Shown: piece by piece, positions 10,209-21,389 of the stretch
Numbering within the stretch: position 1 is the first letter of the stretch
Layout of the letters: every line of letters begins with the position of its first letter
Source: Diospyros lotus
Lineage: Eukaryota; Streptophyta; Magnoliopsida; Ericales; Ebenaceae
Direction: 5' to 3'
Length of the DNA: 64,000 bases
Assembly: GCF_014633365.1 (NCBI RefSeq)
Contig: NC_068350.1
Coordinates: 15,112,995-15,176,994, forward strand
The notes under the pieces: generated by a model
Told to the model about the DNA's origin: nothing
What the model saw: only the letters and a program-made list of their open reading frames with translations
The model's database searches: none
Position numbers and translations under genes: made by a program

Positions 10209-13200
10209 TGTAACGACCTTAAAGTGGGTCTAGGTGTTTTAATACTTGACATCAGGGTAATAGCAATTAAAATGTAAGTCTAAGTATTTTTTTTTTATGC
10301 TTAATGATAAATTTCCTTGGTGACACATAAATAATTTTAGATTGCATACTTTTATTTTATGGTGCATGGAATCAAAAATTAAGTGAAAGGGACTCAATTA
10401 AATAGTTAATGAGATGTCTAACACAAGTAAAAAATTAAGCCCGGTGGGCTTGGAAAATATATATATGGGATATATGTGATTTGGGCTTAGGCCCATGGTG
10501 AGAAATAATTTGGAAATAGTGGGTTTGATGGTGTAATAAGAAAATAGGGAAAAGAAAATAAATTAAGTAGCATTTGTCAATCAAGCCCCTGGATATTTTT
10601 GTTTGTAATATGAAAAGATGGTCATTTCAGTAAAATCTAGAGCTGGCGTGCAGACCTATACACACTCATTTTTCCCAGCAGCCTCTGTGCACAAATCTCC
10701 TATTTTAGTGCAGTATGTATCTCCACTTTTTGAATGCATTGTTCCATTGCTCCTTTAGTCCATCTCCGTGCTCTTATTTTTCTTCACCTTCTCCATCCTA
10801 TTCCATCACTTCTGTTTGCTGCTGCTGTTTGCTTCATGTGCGCGGGTGGAACTTCTCTCTAATTTTGCATTCTCAACAGGCAAGTTCTTCTGCACTTCCA
10901 CGTTATCTTTCAATGCGAGCTCTTTCTTAGATATATTCTATATTGCAATGCAAGCTTTCTTGATTTGCAAACTATTGCTTATTGTGTCACCTCGCTGTTA
11001 GTGTTTTCCACCGTGTCTATTTTGTGTATAAATTTCCTAGTTGCTGTGAAGTCCATTTGATGTCTCAAGCAGGGTTTGATTCACCCTAATATTTGTTTAG
11101 TGAATGTCTTTTTTTCTTACTTACAACTAGGTTTTGTTTAGCTCGTTGCTCCCTATTCTGGCATTTATATATGTACATGTTGCATTACATTTGGAAGCTC
11201 TCACCCATAGCTGAATGTTCCTTGTCCATCCAAATGCCTCTTATATATATATATATATATAAGTGTTGAGTCTGAATGTAAAATGTTAAGTCACCATTGA
11301 ATGATTTCATTGAGATATTTGGAGCAAACAACGAAAGCCTCAACTGAAAATATATATATATTGTTCGCTTATATATGAGACCCACTTATAAATATATATA
11401 TACATACATGTGTAATGAGTTGATACCCCTCACAGATTTGTAAAGCTTATTCGATCCATGCCCTGCCTAGCCAATCCACCATATACCCATGCTTAAACAG
11501 TCGTTTGAATGCCCCTGCTCTGTTCTGCAAACCCAGTTATATATATATATATACACGTTCAGCTTCATTGATGTTCCAGTGAGCTTTTCTCACTTGTCTT
11601 TTGCATGAGCTCATTCTCTCAAGCTCTTGGTCGTGAGCTCTTTCTGCGTGCCTGACCTCGAGCTCTTGGCGCGAGCTCGTCCAGTGAGCTCTTGCCCACC
11701 CTTGACTGCGAGCTTGTTGAACGAACTCTCGTTCAGCCCATGACCTCGAGCTCATTTCGATCTCTTTCCGCTTGTCCTTTCCGCGAGCTCTCCCGAGCTC
11801 CCTCTATATGCCATGAACTCATGAGCTCTAGCTCGTTCCATAAACCTTGACCTCGAGCTCATCCTGAACTCTTCTCATAAGCCTTTGAATGTGAGCTACC
11901 TGCTCACACCCTATCTATTTACCTTTCCTTAACTTAAATAAATGTTCATTTACTTTAATACATAAATGTAAATAAGAAAGTACCCCCATTTGGATTCAAT
12001 AAAAATATCAAAAAAAATCAAAATCCATAAAAATAAAAAGATAGAATTTTGGTTTTAGTACAAATTCTTGAATTTGCAATTTTACCCCCATCAAAATACA
12101 TAGTTTCCGTTTCTTGAAATATTCATTACAAATCATTTTTACAACAATGAATGCTAGTTATCAAAATACCAGGAGTTAGTTTTTCAAAATGAAGACATTT
12201 TCAAAATATGTTTTATTTGGTCCATTGCCTTGAAAAATTCCAGGTTTATGTTTGACCAGAAATTTTGCGTGGTGTGGCCATTTGATTGCATGGGGTCTAA
12301 TCATGAATTTGAGCTATGAGCACGAATGCAAGAAATGCATACTATCACTAGTTAAATGAAATCACAACAATCATATGATGGGAAAAAAAATAGTTATTAA
12401 ATTATAATACTCCTCAGCTGGTGAATCGAGATTTAATATTAAATAGCATCTCTCAAAGAAGTATTCTTGTGTTGTAAATTACATCAAGCATTTTTGTGAA
12501 ATAAATTACATCTTGAATGTGGTAAACATTATGAAGTAAGATATGTTGAATTTATCTGATAATGGAAAAATACCCGGTATGGGTAAGTGATGTTAACAGC
12601 ATGAATATTGCAGAAACAAGAATTTAAATATATGTGGTTGGCAAATGTATACATGATGCATACATGTACAGGTTTCATATATATATGTTTTGCGTACCTA
12701 TTATTTTGCGCGGAGGGAGAAAATGGTACCCTAGAGCACCTGGCATGGGACGAGGTGGCCATAGACTAACAGGTTGGCTCCATATTTATTGTGAGGTTTT
12801 GTTTATGTGATACACTTTGGCATGTGTTGATTTATAGCTTGCGAGCCTATGAGATTTGATTCTGATATTAAATTTATATGCAGATTTGCATAATAGTACA
12901 TGGTGGCATGATACGTTTAACTTGGAATTAATCAAGTCTTAAATTGTGATACTTGTATACATCAGTCGAGTTCTGGAGTAATCTCTTTAGTTTCACCTTA
13001 TTCTTGGTTCATGATAATTGTTTATTATCCTAGAACTTGCTGAGTCTTGTGGCTTATTTGATCTTCTTTGCCATTCCAGGTAAAGGGAAAGCTATTATTG
13101 GGGGCGAGTCTAGTGGGACTAGGGCCTAAGGATAGTGGTGTACGGGGACGGGTCCTAACTTGAAGATCCTGTTAGCATTTTGGTGAGACTTGAGATGAAA

Positions 13201-13427
13201 TTAGTCTTATTTTGTTAGTTAACATTAGAGTCTCTTATCTATTTTGTATGGCCATTGAGCCCGAACTCTTGAGCTATTGGAAGTGTAATTGAAATTAAAC
13301 CCAGTTTCCATTGCTAATGAATGAAATGAGTTGTTTGTTTAATTGTGGTTTGTTCTATATCATCTCTGTGATGATCTCCTTTCGAATATCCTATGCTAGT
13401 GGGAATATTCGATAGTAGGCCCTTACA
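10209..13427 (+). mobile_element. Gypsy-type long LTR (about 3.2 kb)
   Basis: Starts TGTAACGACC and ends GGCCCTTACA, imperfect inverted ends of the usual TGTAA...TTACA form. Near 13032-13085 it has CTTGCTGAGTCTTG...GCCATTCCAGGTAAAGGG, a block that recurs in the LTR-like segments at 55981-56030 and 58655-58705. No coding capacity was seen. It holds (TA)n tracts and a cluster of GAGCTC sites. Left of it is AAGGA (10204-10208). To its right comes ATTTTGGTATC and then Cassandra internal sequence rather than a second AAGGA, so it is joined to the Cassandra block instead of being a simple solo LTR. Confidence 0.6.
11600..11890. repeat. Cluster of GAGCTC-centred degenerate repeats
   Basis: About ten GAGCTC hexamers in under 300 bases, mostly within the wider word TGACCTCGAGCTCNTG or CGAGCTC, spaced 15-45 bases. 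GAGCTC is self-complementary, so both strands look alike. Confidence 0.7.
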
Positions 13428-13544
13428 ATTTTGGTATCTGTAGGCACCTTAGGCAAATCCCACATTGGCCATGCAAAGGGGGGAGATCTGGGACCAGTTG
13501 TAAGGTCGCATGACGAGGACATCATGTGCTCAAGGAGGGGAGAA

Positions 13545-13771
13545 TGTAATACCCCAAGAGCCCAGAGAAGGGTAGAATATATCAAGGATAGTGTAAGAAA
13601 GGAAATAATACCAGTCGGATACCTTTTGGGCTGAATGTAGGCAAGGAACTCTGGGGTTAAGCGTGCTTGAGCTGGGGAAGCTCAAGGATGGGTGATCCCC
13701 TGGGAAGTTCGTGTAGGTCCATTAAGGTAAGTTGTTATGGTCTTTCCTATCACTCGATGCGGGATGTTATA
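13545..13771 (+). repeat. Cassandra LTR, first copy
   Basis: 227 bases, TGTAATACCCC to GATGTTATA. It differs from the copy at 13963 at roughly 15 positions by eye. The ends TG...TA depart from the usual TG...CA. Confidence 0.85.
13643..13715 (+). promoter_or_regulatory. 5S rRNA-like pol III promoter region in Cassandra LTR 1
   Basis: GGAACTCTGGGGTTAAGCG, TGCTTGAGC, then AAGGATGGGTGA and CCCCTGGGAAGTTCGTG match the 3' half of plant 5S rRNA, covering the A-box, intermediate element (GGATGGG) and C-box. The 5' half of 5S is missing or diverged, so it is not a 5S gene. Copy 1 has GTGATCCCC where copy 2 has GTGACCCCC. Confidence 0.8.
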
Positions 13772-13773
13772 GG

Positions 13774-13786
13774 TGGTATCAGAGCC
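13774..13786 (+). other. Primer binding site (tRNA-Met initiator) of Cassandra
   Basis: TGGTATCAGAGCC two bases after the first LTR is the standard complement of the initiator tRNA-Met 3' end. Confidence 0.85.
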
Positions 13787-13962
13787 GACCCCCGAGCCTC
13801 TGAGCGCGGTGGTGGGGCAAACCTCAGCGAGGACGCTGAGTCCCTAGAGGGGGTGCTGTAGGCACCTTAGGCAAATCCTACATCGGCCATGCAAAGGGGG
13901 GAGATTTGGGACCAGTTGTAAGGTCGCATGACGAGGATGTCATGTGCTCAAGGAAGGGAGAA

Positions 13963-14189
13963 TGTAATACCCCAAGAGCCCAGAGAAGGGTAGAATATAT
14001 TGAGGATAGTATAAGAAAGGAAATAATACTAGCCGGATACCTTTTGGGCTGAATGTAGGCAAGGAACTCCGGGGTTAAGCGTGCTTGACCTAGGGAAGCT
14101 CAAGGATGGGTGACCCCCTGGGAAGTTCGTGTAGGCCCATCAGGGTAAGTTGTTCCGGTCTTTCCTATCGCTCGATACAGGATGTTATA
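13963..14189 (+). repeat. Cassandra LTR, second copy, with 5S-like region
   Basis: 227 bases. The 5S-like part lies at about 14061-14133 (AACTCCGGGGTTAAGCG, GGATGGG, TGACCCCCTGGGAAGTTC) and keeps the C-box better than copy 1. Confidence 0.85.
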
Positions 14190-14650
14190 AAGGAAGTTCG
14201 CCACAAGAGATTTTACAGCAAGGAAGTTTGCCTCAAAGAATTTTTCCATAAGGATGTTTACCTTAAGGATCTTGTCGCAAGGATATTTGCCTTAGGAATT
14301 TTCGCCACAGGGATCTTGTTAAAAGGATGTTTGCCTCAAGGAATTTTGCCACAAGGATGTTTGCCTTAAGGATCTTGCCGCAAGGATATTTGCTTCAAGA
14401 ATTTTCCCCATAAGGATGTTTTCCTCAAGGAATTTTGTCGCAAGGATGTTTGCCTCAAGGAATTTTGCCACAAGAATGTTCGCCTCAAGGATTTTCCCCA
14501 CAAGGATGTTCGCCTCAAGGATCTCACCGTAAGGATGTTCGCCTCAAAGATCTCATCGCAAGGGTGTCTGCCTTAAGGATTTTAGTAGCAAGGATGTTTT
14601 CCTTAGGGACCTTGCCACAAGAATGTTTGCCGTAAGAGAATTTTCCATAA
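14190..14650 (-). repeat. 28-base tandem array (CAAGGATGTTTGCC / TCAAGGAATTTTGCC)
   Basis: About sixteen alternating half-units of 27-30 bases, each combining AAGGATGTTYGCCT with CAAGGAATTTTGCCAC or a variant. The strongest part is 14310-14560. Short open frames through it (repeated PQG/LPQ-type residues) are a by-product of the periodicity. The array borders the antisense LTR-like segment at 14655-15180 and may be part of that LTR. Confidence 0.82.
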
Positions 14651-14654
14651 GGAT

Positions 14655-15180
14655 ATTGCCCTGTTGATACTCGAAAATGGGTTAGAAGGCTCGCGGGAAT
14701 CCTCGCCCGCGATAACCCTTCGATGCCTAAGTTAGTACCGAATGAAGATAATTGTTAACGAAAAACCATAAAAGTGTAGTCGATGTGTCAAATTTTAACA
14801 AATTCAAAGTCTTTTTCAATGTCCTGTAGCTGTGTATTCCCAAGGCTGCTAGGTGTTGACACGTGTTAGTTGTTGAGTGGGGGTCTTGGTTTTGCCAAGA
14901 AGAGGCCCTTGTTGCAAGGATCACCATGCCGCAAGGTGCTTGGCCTCAAGATCCTCCCTTGCAACACCTTCGCCCCTAAGCCGCAAGGCCTTCCCTTGCA
15001 ACGTCTACCCTTACGGCATGCCCTTATGCTACAAGGCTTCGGTCGTAATTCTCTATGCCGTGAGGCCTTCTTTTTGTGCACCTTAGAGCATACTACCGTG
15101 AGATCCGTCTTGTTGCAAGTTATTTTCTCAATGGCTTGTATCTTACCCCAAGTTAATTTCTGAGAGTATCCTCCATTGAG
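14655..15180 (-). mobile_element. LTR-like fragment (Tat-like leader) in antisense
   Basis: On the minus strand, ACTTAGGCATCGAAGGGTTAT (14735-14715) followed by a GCGGGCGAGGATTCCCGCGAG block matches the order and spacing of CTGACTTAGACATCGGAGG plus GGGGATTCTCACCCGCGC at 3660-3705. The remainder (14880-15090) is rich in the words CTTGCAAGG and TTGCGGC. No termini were seen. Confidence 0.5.
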
Positions 15181-15439
15181 CATCAATTCTTAGTAAATCG
15201 TAAATACATTTTTTCCTTACCCAAGGTTACATTTTACACACATTCGCTAATATCATTCCTTAGTCACAAGGTAACTTAATTTCCTTTGATTTTCTCAAAC
15301 CACAAATTCCTTAAAGTCACAAATCATATCCAAAGTTACATTTAACATATATTTGACCAATAACATTCCTCAACTCACAACTGCCCAACTTACTAGTTGG
15401 CATTCCATTTCCTACTAAATTATAGGTTAACATGCCATA
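15181..15439. other. Unassigned DNA downstream of the gag relic
   Basis: No clear coding match after the protease-like motif at about 15490-15440. The element body (RT, RNase H, integrase) is missing here. Confidence 0.45.
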
Positions 15440-16591
15440 ACATCATTTTCTAGGTAATATGCCAATACATGTGAATGGATAGATCTGGGGTCGATTAACA
15501 ATCGTACAAATGCATCAAGGAGACATCGATGTACCTTGTACAACCGTTTGGTTGGCATCGGTATCATTTCCCATCAACTGGAACACACGACCCCGTTGTG
15601 GTTCTTGACCTCCTTGGTTCTTCCGGGATTGATTGACTTCTCTTCTATGTGGGCAGTCCCTAGAGAAATGGCCAACCTGATGGCATCTAAAACACCTAGG
15701 TCCTTTCAGACAATCTCGTGCGACGTGGTCTCTCATCCCACATGTGTAACACCCTTGGGTTCTTTCTTCACATGGTTTTCCAGGGTGAAATTTTTGACAT
15801 TTGGGGCAGTTTCTTTCGGGTTTGAAATTTTGTCTTCGAACCCCAAGATCATGTCTTTTCCCAAGTTTTCTCTCATCGAGTTCCCAAGATTGCGTCCTCA
15901 GGCCATTCATACGGTGGAGGTTATTCTCCACAGTTAGGGCTTGTGTAACCACCTCCACATAAGTACGTGCTCCTAGAGAGCTCAATGCTAACTTGATCTC
16001 CAGCTTCATAGCCCCAAGGAACTTTTGTGCCTTGGCTTCCTCGTCCAAGTTGTAAACTAACATGTACTTGATCAGCCGAGTGAAACTATCTTCATACTGG
16101 GCCACAGTCATATTCCCAGTCTGCTTTAGGTCCATAAGTTGCCGGCCTTTCTCCAACTTTTTGCATAAGGGAAAATACTTAGCATAAAAGAGTTCTTTAA
16201 ATTGTTCCCATGTAACACTTGACGTACCTTGTCCCTCAGGGTCCGAAAAATTTCTTTGCATAGTTTTCCACCAAAGGTCTGCCTCGTCCTGAAGCATGAA
16301 GGTGGCACAAGTAATCTTTTCCTCCTCACTACAACCAAGGAAATTAAAAATCTTTTCCATCTGCTCCAGCCAGTACTCACTCTCACTTGGGTCGGCTCCT
16401 GCTTTTCCTCAAAAGGTAGGGGGATTTAGCCGTTGGAACCTGTCAATGGCGTTAGGAGCTCAAGGAACAGTCTAACCCGTTAGCTGTGTTCCCTACATCA
16501 GGGTTATCACGCTCTCCATAATTCTCTCAATCCGATCAACGCGAGTTTCACTCTCTGGACTTCCTCCTTGGAGTGAACTTTCTTGGGGCAT
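15440..16591 (-). pseudogene. Ty3/gypsy gag with start of protease (relic)
   Basis: Reading starts at the ATG at 16591 (MPQESS). A coat-protein (retrotrans_gag) domain with SEYWLEQMEKIF, DEADLWW and FKELFYAKYFP runs to about 15900. It is followed by three zinc motifs: CPKCQKFHPGKPC, CYTCGMRDHVARDC and CFRCHQVGHFSRDC (the last two are CX2CX4HX4C). Gag would package element RNA in the cytoplasm. In-frame stops lie near 16500-16400 (reading LM*GTQLTG*TVP* and PPTF*GKAG). After the stop at 15515, a shifted frame reads LIDPRSIHS, a degraded aspartic protease site (normally D-S/P-G). Everything beyond is lost. The gag layout fits a chromovirus-type element; the lineage is inference. Confidence 0.88.
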
Positions 16592-17716
16592 CTCCGATGT
16601 TTCCTCGTGTGAGTGTTGGGACCCCTCATCTTAGACGTCCCTACCAAGATGACTTGGGGTGCCTGTTTCAAAAATTACGCAACGTCAAGTATTCACCATC
16701 TAAAATAACCACACTTTAAAATCATGAGTTCAACCTGTAAACCTTAATAGTAAAATGATCTAGAAATAATCATATACCATCAACACAAGGTAACCTTTCC
16801 CTATCCATAAAACTTAAAGATTAATACCACTTAATACATATCAAAAACATCTTACATCAAAAGTAGCCACACGACCTATCCTGTCATCAAAGAATCTCAA
16901 GAATTAGTACATTTAAGTACCTTGTATCGCTATTTATCCTTATACATATGTATCTAACAAAAATTCGCCAATAAAATATTATCTAGACATTTATAAATCC
17001 AAATCACAAACCCAAAACATTCGTTAATTCTAACGAATCATAAACCAAAATGTCTTCAAAATCCGGTTAGTCTCCTAGAATTCCATCTAAAAGTTTCTTT
17101 TCCCTAGATACTTACAAGTCTTATTCCACAAAACAAATCAAACATCTCCCAACTTTCCACAAGCCATTCAAGATTTTTTTTTTTTTGGTAGGGGTTTAAT
17201 TTCACCAAGTGACTAGAATACTTACTCGTACCAAGTCCTATCCTGTAAAACAATTAGGCATCTCCCAAACGATTATTACGTAGAAGAATCCTCGAGATTC
17301 CAAATTCATCAACTCCTGCAACCTAACCGTTAGTACAAGACTCTAATGAACCATATATGAGAACACTTCTAAAATCCAATTAGTCTCCCGAGACCTCAAA
17401 TCCGTCAATTTCCTATAAACAATTGTTGATAAGAAATTCTAACAATCCTCAAATCAAAGTACTTACTCGTTGGACTTTACCATAGTCATTGAAACAACAT
17501 CAACTGCCATGTAGCCCTCATGTCACCAAAGCCCCAAAGATTAGTAACATCAATTAAAACATCTCATTTTACTATTTTACCTTCAAGATCCCCAAATAAC
17601 TATATAATCTATCCTCAAAGTTAGGCAACTCAAATCTAAATCAAAACAACAAAGCCACCATAACCTAAAATATCCTCGAAATTAATCATTCACACTTAAA
17701 AAAATCATATATTATA
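16592..17716 (-). other. 5' leader of the minus-strand gypsy element
   Basis: About 1.1 kb between the gag start and the primer binding site, with no open frame of note on either strand. Position and orientation make it the untranslated leader of the gag relic. Confidence 0.5.
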
Positions 17717-17728
17717 GCTCTGATAGCA
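17717..17728 (-). other. Primer binding site (tRNA-Met) of the minus-strand gypsy element
   Basis: On the minus strand TGCTATCAGAGC, one base off TGGTATCAGAGC, placed two bases after the LTR edge at 17731 (…GGGGTGTTACA on that strand). Confidence 0.75.
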
Positions 17729-17825
17729 ACTGTAACACCCCGCTTTTCTAAATACACAATGATATGAAATATAAGCTAACATCACATACGGGCGTTATGG
17801 AAAACCTCACCAACGGAAGCACTTG

Positions 17826-19588
17826 TGTAATACCCTAAGACATCGTGAATAATAATCGTATTTTGGTATTTTAAGACCCTAGAGAAATTATTAGAACTTT
17901 AGTGTTTATCAGTAAATTTAATAAGGTAAATTATATATAAATTTGTTATATAGTTAAATTTATTTATGTTATAATTAAATTTATCATTGTTAAAATTCAT
18001 TGTATATAAAGTATATAGCTTAATCATAGTTAAAAATACTAGAAATTATATAAATATATGTATTAAAATTGGGATTTTTATTCTGTTATATAAATCCGTA
18101 TATATGTATATATGTAAATTATATATGATAAATTCGTATGTATACTATATATATATATATATATATAAAACCAAAAAATCAAAACAGGCATGATGGCCAT
18201 GCTCTGGCCTGCCTACAACAAGCAATCAGAGATGAGGGGCGACATTAATGCCGCAATGGCTGACGGGATGGTCTTTCTAAGACACTGGGTGCCATAATAG
18301 GACAAGACACGTCGAGTTTTGGCTATAAATAGCCGAGTTCAAGCGAGGCCCTTCATCAGAATTTTTTACTTCAAAGATTGGGTGTTTGGGGCAGCGTTTG
18401 AGAGTTTGGTGAGCGGGGTTTTAGTCTTTGAGTCGTGGGCAAGGTTTCTAGAGCGTTTGGTGGCCAACAGAGTAGAGGAAGAGGGAAACCAAGCTCTCTG
18501 GAAAATCGTGACTTTGACGGAGCCAAGCTTCAACATGCAAATCGAGGTATTTTTAATTTTTTTTTTTTGAATTCTGAGGCAATATTCGAGATCAGGGGTC
18601 GGGTTTAGGGGGTAGAGAGCTCGTTTCGAAGCTCCTGAGGTGCGGCAATGTCGTTGGCGGCGAAGCAGTCACCGGAGAAAGACAAACCAGGTCGAGCGCG
18701 TGGCCGCACGCGCTAGGGTATGGGGAGGCGGCTCATGGCCTGCATGCGCGCGTCGAGTGGAAAAAGAAAAGAAAAGAAAAGAAGAAAAAATAAAAGAAAT
18801 AGGAAAATTTTTGCAAAAATTTGAAAAAATTCAAGAAAATCTAGAATTTCGTTTATGCCTTATTTTGGGAAAATTTTCTAGAAAATGCTAAATTAATTAT
18901 TTATTTAAGTGATTTTGTTATTATGGAAATAAAGAAAAATATGAAAAATTACAAGAAAATTCTAGAAGGCTAGGAGTACAAACTGGCACCATTACTTTAC
19001 CAAGGGTGCCCCCATACATCCCGGCTTCGAAAGAGGTGCCGTAAAAATGGTAGGTAGTATGAAGGGAGCAGTTGACACCTACGATGAGTAAGACATTGCA
19101 TACACACATGATAAATATATTTTGTACCCTTACTTAGATTTTTCATCATCTAATTTGGGTTTTGCCCCTAGAATATTTAACGTTCCAGTCGGGACTTGCA
19201 GTGATGGTACGGAAGTCGAAGATGTGTAACGACACGAGTCATCGAGAAATGAGCAAGTGTACCATGTTATGTTGTAGCATGAATATTTCAAGTATTATGT
19301 GTAGCAAGAATGTACGTTTTAAATTATCTTTATAAGTTTATGTATGGTGAGAACTTTGTAACAAGTACTATGTTTGGTTGTCTATGTATGTAAAAAATGC
19401 TATGATCAGGTTCAATTTCAGCTTCCGCTTTATAAGATTTTATTTATATCTGGTGTATAAATTATTTCACCGAGCATTAGATGGGTCTATGGGAATTTCG
19501 GAATGATGTAATTTAGCCAAAATAAATAAATAAATAAGTTCCGTAATTTCCTAAGACATAACACGCCCTGAGTAGGTGGGGTGTTACA
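17826..19588 (+). mobile_element. Solo LTR (gypsy type) with ACTTG target-site duplication
   Basis: 1763 bases, starting TGTAATACCC and ending GGGTGTTACA (near-perfect inverted ends). It is flanked by ACTTG at 17821-17825 and 19589-19593. A TATA box TATAAATA lies at 18324-18331. There is no coding body, so it is what remains after recombination between two LTRs. Confidence 0.9.
18324..18331 (+). promoter_or_regulatory. TATA box of the solo LTR
   Basis: TATAAATA inside the palindromic word GGCTATAAATAGCC. Confidence 0.6.
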
Positions 19589-20174
19589 ACTTGGATCGAA
19601 CCTGAAAGCTTAACCAAAGCTAAATAAAAGGGGTTTCCACTATTTTTCCTTTATATGTACAGCAAATGGATACAACTTTGAATAAACCCAAAAGACGCAA
19701 CTCACTACTTCTAGTTACAACTGCAACACATTGCCTAAGCTAGCGAATAAACCCTTATCATGGCACCTTCCCCATACGACATTTAAAGTGCATTAAATTG
19801 AGATATTACCCACGCACACACATTGAAACCACAACCTTTAGAACGACTGTAGGACACTCACACACTTATTACAAGCTCGAGTATCCTAGCTGCTATTACA
19901 ATATATCACTGGATTACATGGGTACATAATGAAATAAAAACCCAGAGTTAACCAAGCACCACCTCCTGCCCTTACACGCATTGGAACCTGTGTCACCAAG
20001 TACATCTCATATACTTGGAACGGTGAATATTCCAGGGGTATAAAACACCCGAGTTAGATAATGACATCTAAGTGAGTGATACAAGAAAGGAAACAGTGCA
20101 TGTAGGTGTAATATATAGATATGCCATGAAATCTTCCCAACGATAGCCATGCTAGGGTGCTGTCATGAACCTCC

Positions 20175-20400
20175 TGGCCCCTTTACACGGGCACAAGATG
20201 GACATGCCAGAACGTAGCCATGATCGACCCACTCGGCCCTTTTACACAAGCACGAGATAGTCTCATGTGATAGCAGATGTTGGGTGTTGCCATGTTTGAA
20301 CCTCTTGGCCCTCTAACACAAGCACGAGATAACCCTATTACATGAGCCCACGTGGTTAGCCCTCTTACATGGTCCCTGTGGTAGTTCACATATAACAAAC
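20175..20400. repeat. Direct repeats GGCCCTNTNACACNNGCACGAGAT
   Basis: At least three copies (near 20178, 20242 and 20308), with a related word GCCCTCTTACATGG at about 20358. They lie inside the minus-strand gypsy LTR. Confidence 0.6.
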
Positions 20401-21043
20401 CACCAACAAGCCACAGTCATCAAATAACATGATGTAAGACAAAGCATATGTAATATGAATAAGCCAAGGAAAAATGATATGCATGCCACGACTTAGTCCT
20501 GTTGCACGGACACAATTTTCCATGATGACCCATCAATAAACCACAACCACAAACTTCGTGATGTGTGCAAAAATAGGAAATATATGCTTGAAACAAAGGA
20601 AACATGAGACGTAAGCCACAACACATCCACAAATGAAACTAAGAATGATCAAGAGGAAGCATGCATAAGAACCACTCACAAGTAAAACCAAGGATGGTCA
20701 AGAAAAGCAAGAAGCATGCATGAACCACTCACAAATGAAACAAGAATGATCAAGAGGAAGCATGCACAAGAGCCACTCACCTTGACTATTTACCTAAGAA
20801 AGCACTGTTTACAACAAGCGAGAAACGTTTTCTCGTGGTTTTCTGATTGATTGGCATGAACTTCGAGAAAGACTCGTAAACTCTGGCGAGGCCCGTTTCC
20901 CTCGAATCTCTATCAATTTTCTTCTTCTTTTTTGTAGAAATCTCCCATCTTTCTCAAGAACATGACCTTCCCCTTTGTTTCCCTCAATTTGATATAGATT
21001 CTCCTCAAAATGTTTGGAATGGTTTGTGATTAACTTAGGCCCA

Positions 21044-21051
21044 TATTTATA
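21044..21051 (-). promoter_or_regulatory. TATA box of minus-strand LTR
   Basis: TATAAATA on the minus strand (CTATAAATATGGGC context), pointing toward the gag relic. Confidence 0.5.
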
Positions 21052-21389
21052 GAGTTTTCTAACCAACCACATGTCGCCACCTAGCGAGGTCTTCATGGGA
21101 CTTCAAATCCTATCTCCAAGTGGCCAATAAATGCTTGCCACATGTCCTTTTGGAGACTTTTGCAAACTTGGAGACTAAGTAAGATCTTCTTGACCAATCA
21201 CGCGATGCCACCTTAGGGGTCATTATGAGCCATCATGTGATCTTATCTTCCAAATGACCAATAGAAGCTTGCCATGTGTCATTGAGATTTATGCCTCCAT
21301 ACGTTTAATTAGATTTTCAACATTCCCATCATTACATCCCACATGGTAAATTGAATTTTCTACATTTCCCATAATTACACCTTTAACTA

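Larger units (their letters stand above)
13439..14189 (+). mobile_element. Cassandra TRIM retrotransposon, composite copy
   Basis: Layout: partial internal region (13439-13544), LTR (13545-13771), complete internal region (13772-13962), LTR (13963-14189). Both LTRs are 227 bases, start TGTAATACCCC and end GATGTTATA. The central part of each resembles 5S rRNA, the hallmark of Cassandra, a non-coding terminal-repeat element that depends on other elements' proteins. A tRNA-Met primer site follows the first LTR. The stretch before that LTR repeats the 3' half of the internal region, so the copy is 1.5 units long. AAGGA follows the last LTR (14190-14194) and also precedes base 10209, so the LTR and Cassandra block are bracketed together. 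Confidence 0.88.

Noticed and set aside
13643..14133. Two 5S rRNA genes
   Set aside because: Only the 3' promoter half of 5S is matched, and both copies lie in 227-base LTRs next to a tRNA-Met primer site, which identifies Cassandra.
14106..14635. Repeat-containing proteins (PQG and LPQ-type frames)
   Set aside because: Periodic frames produced by the 28-base tandem array; no start context and no family.
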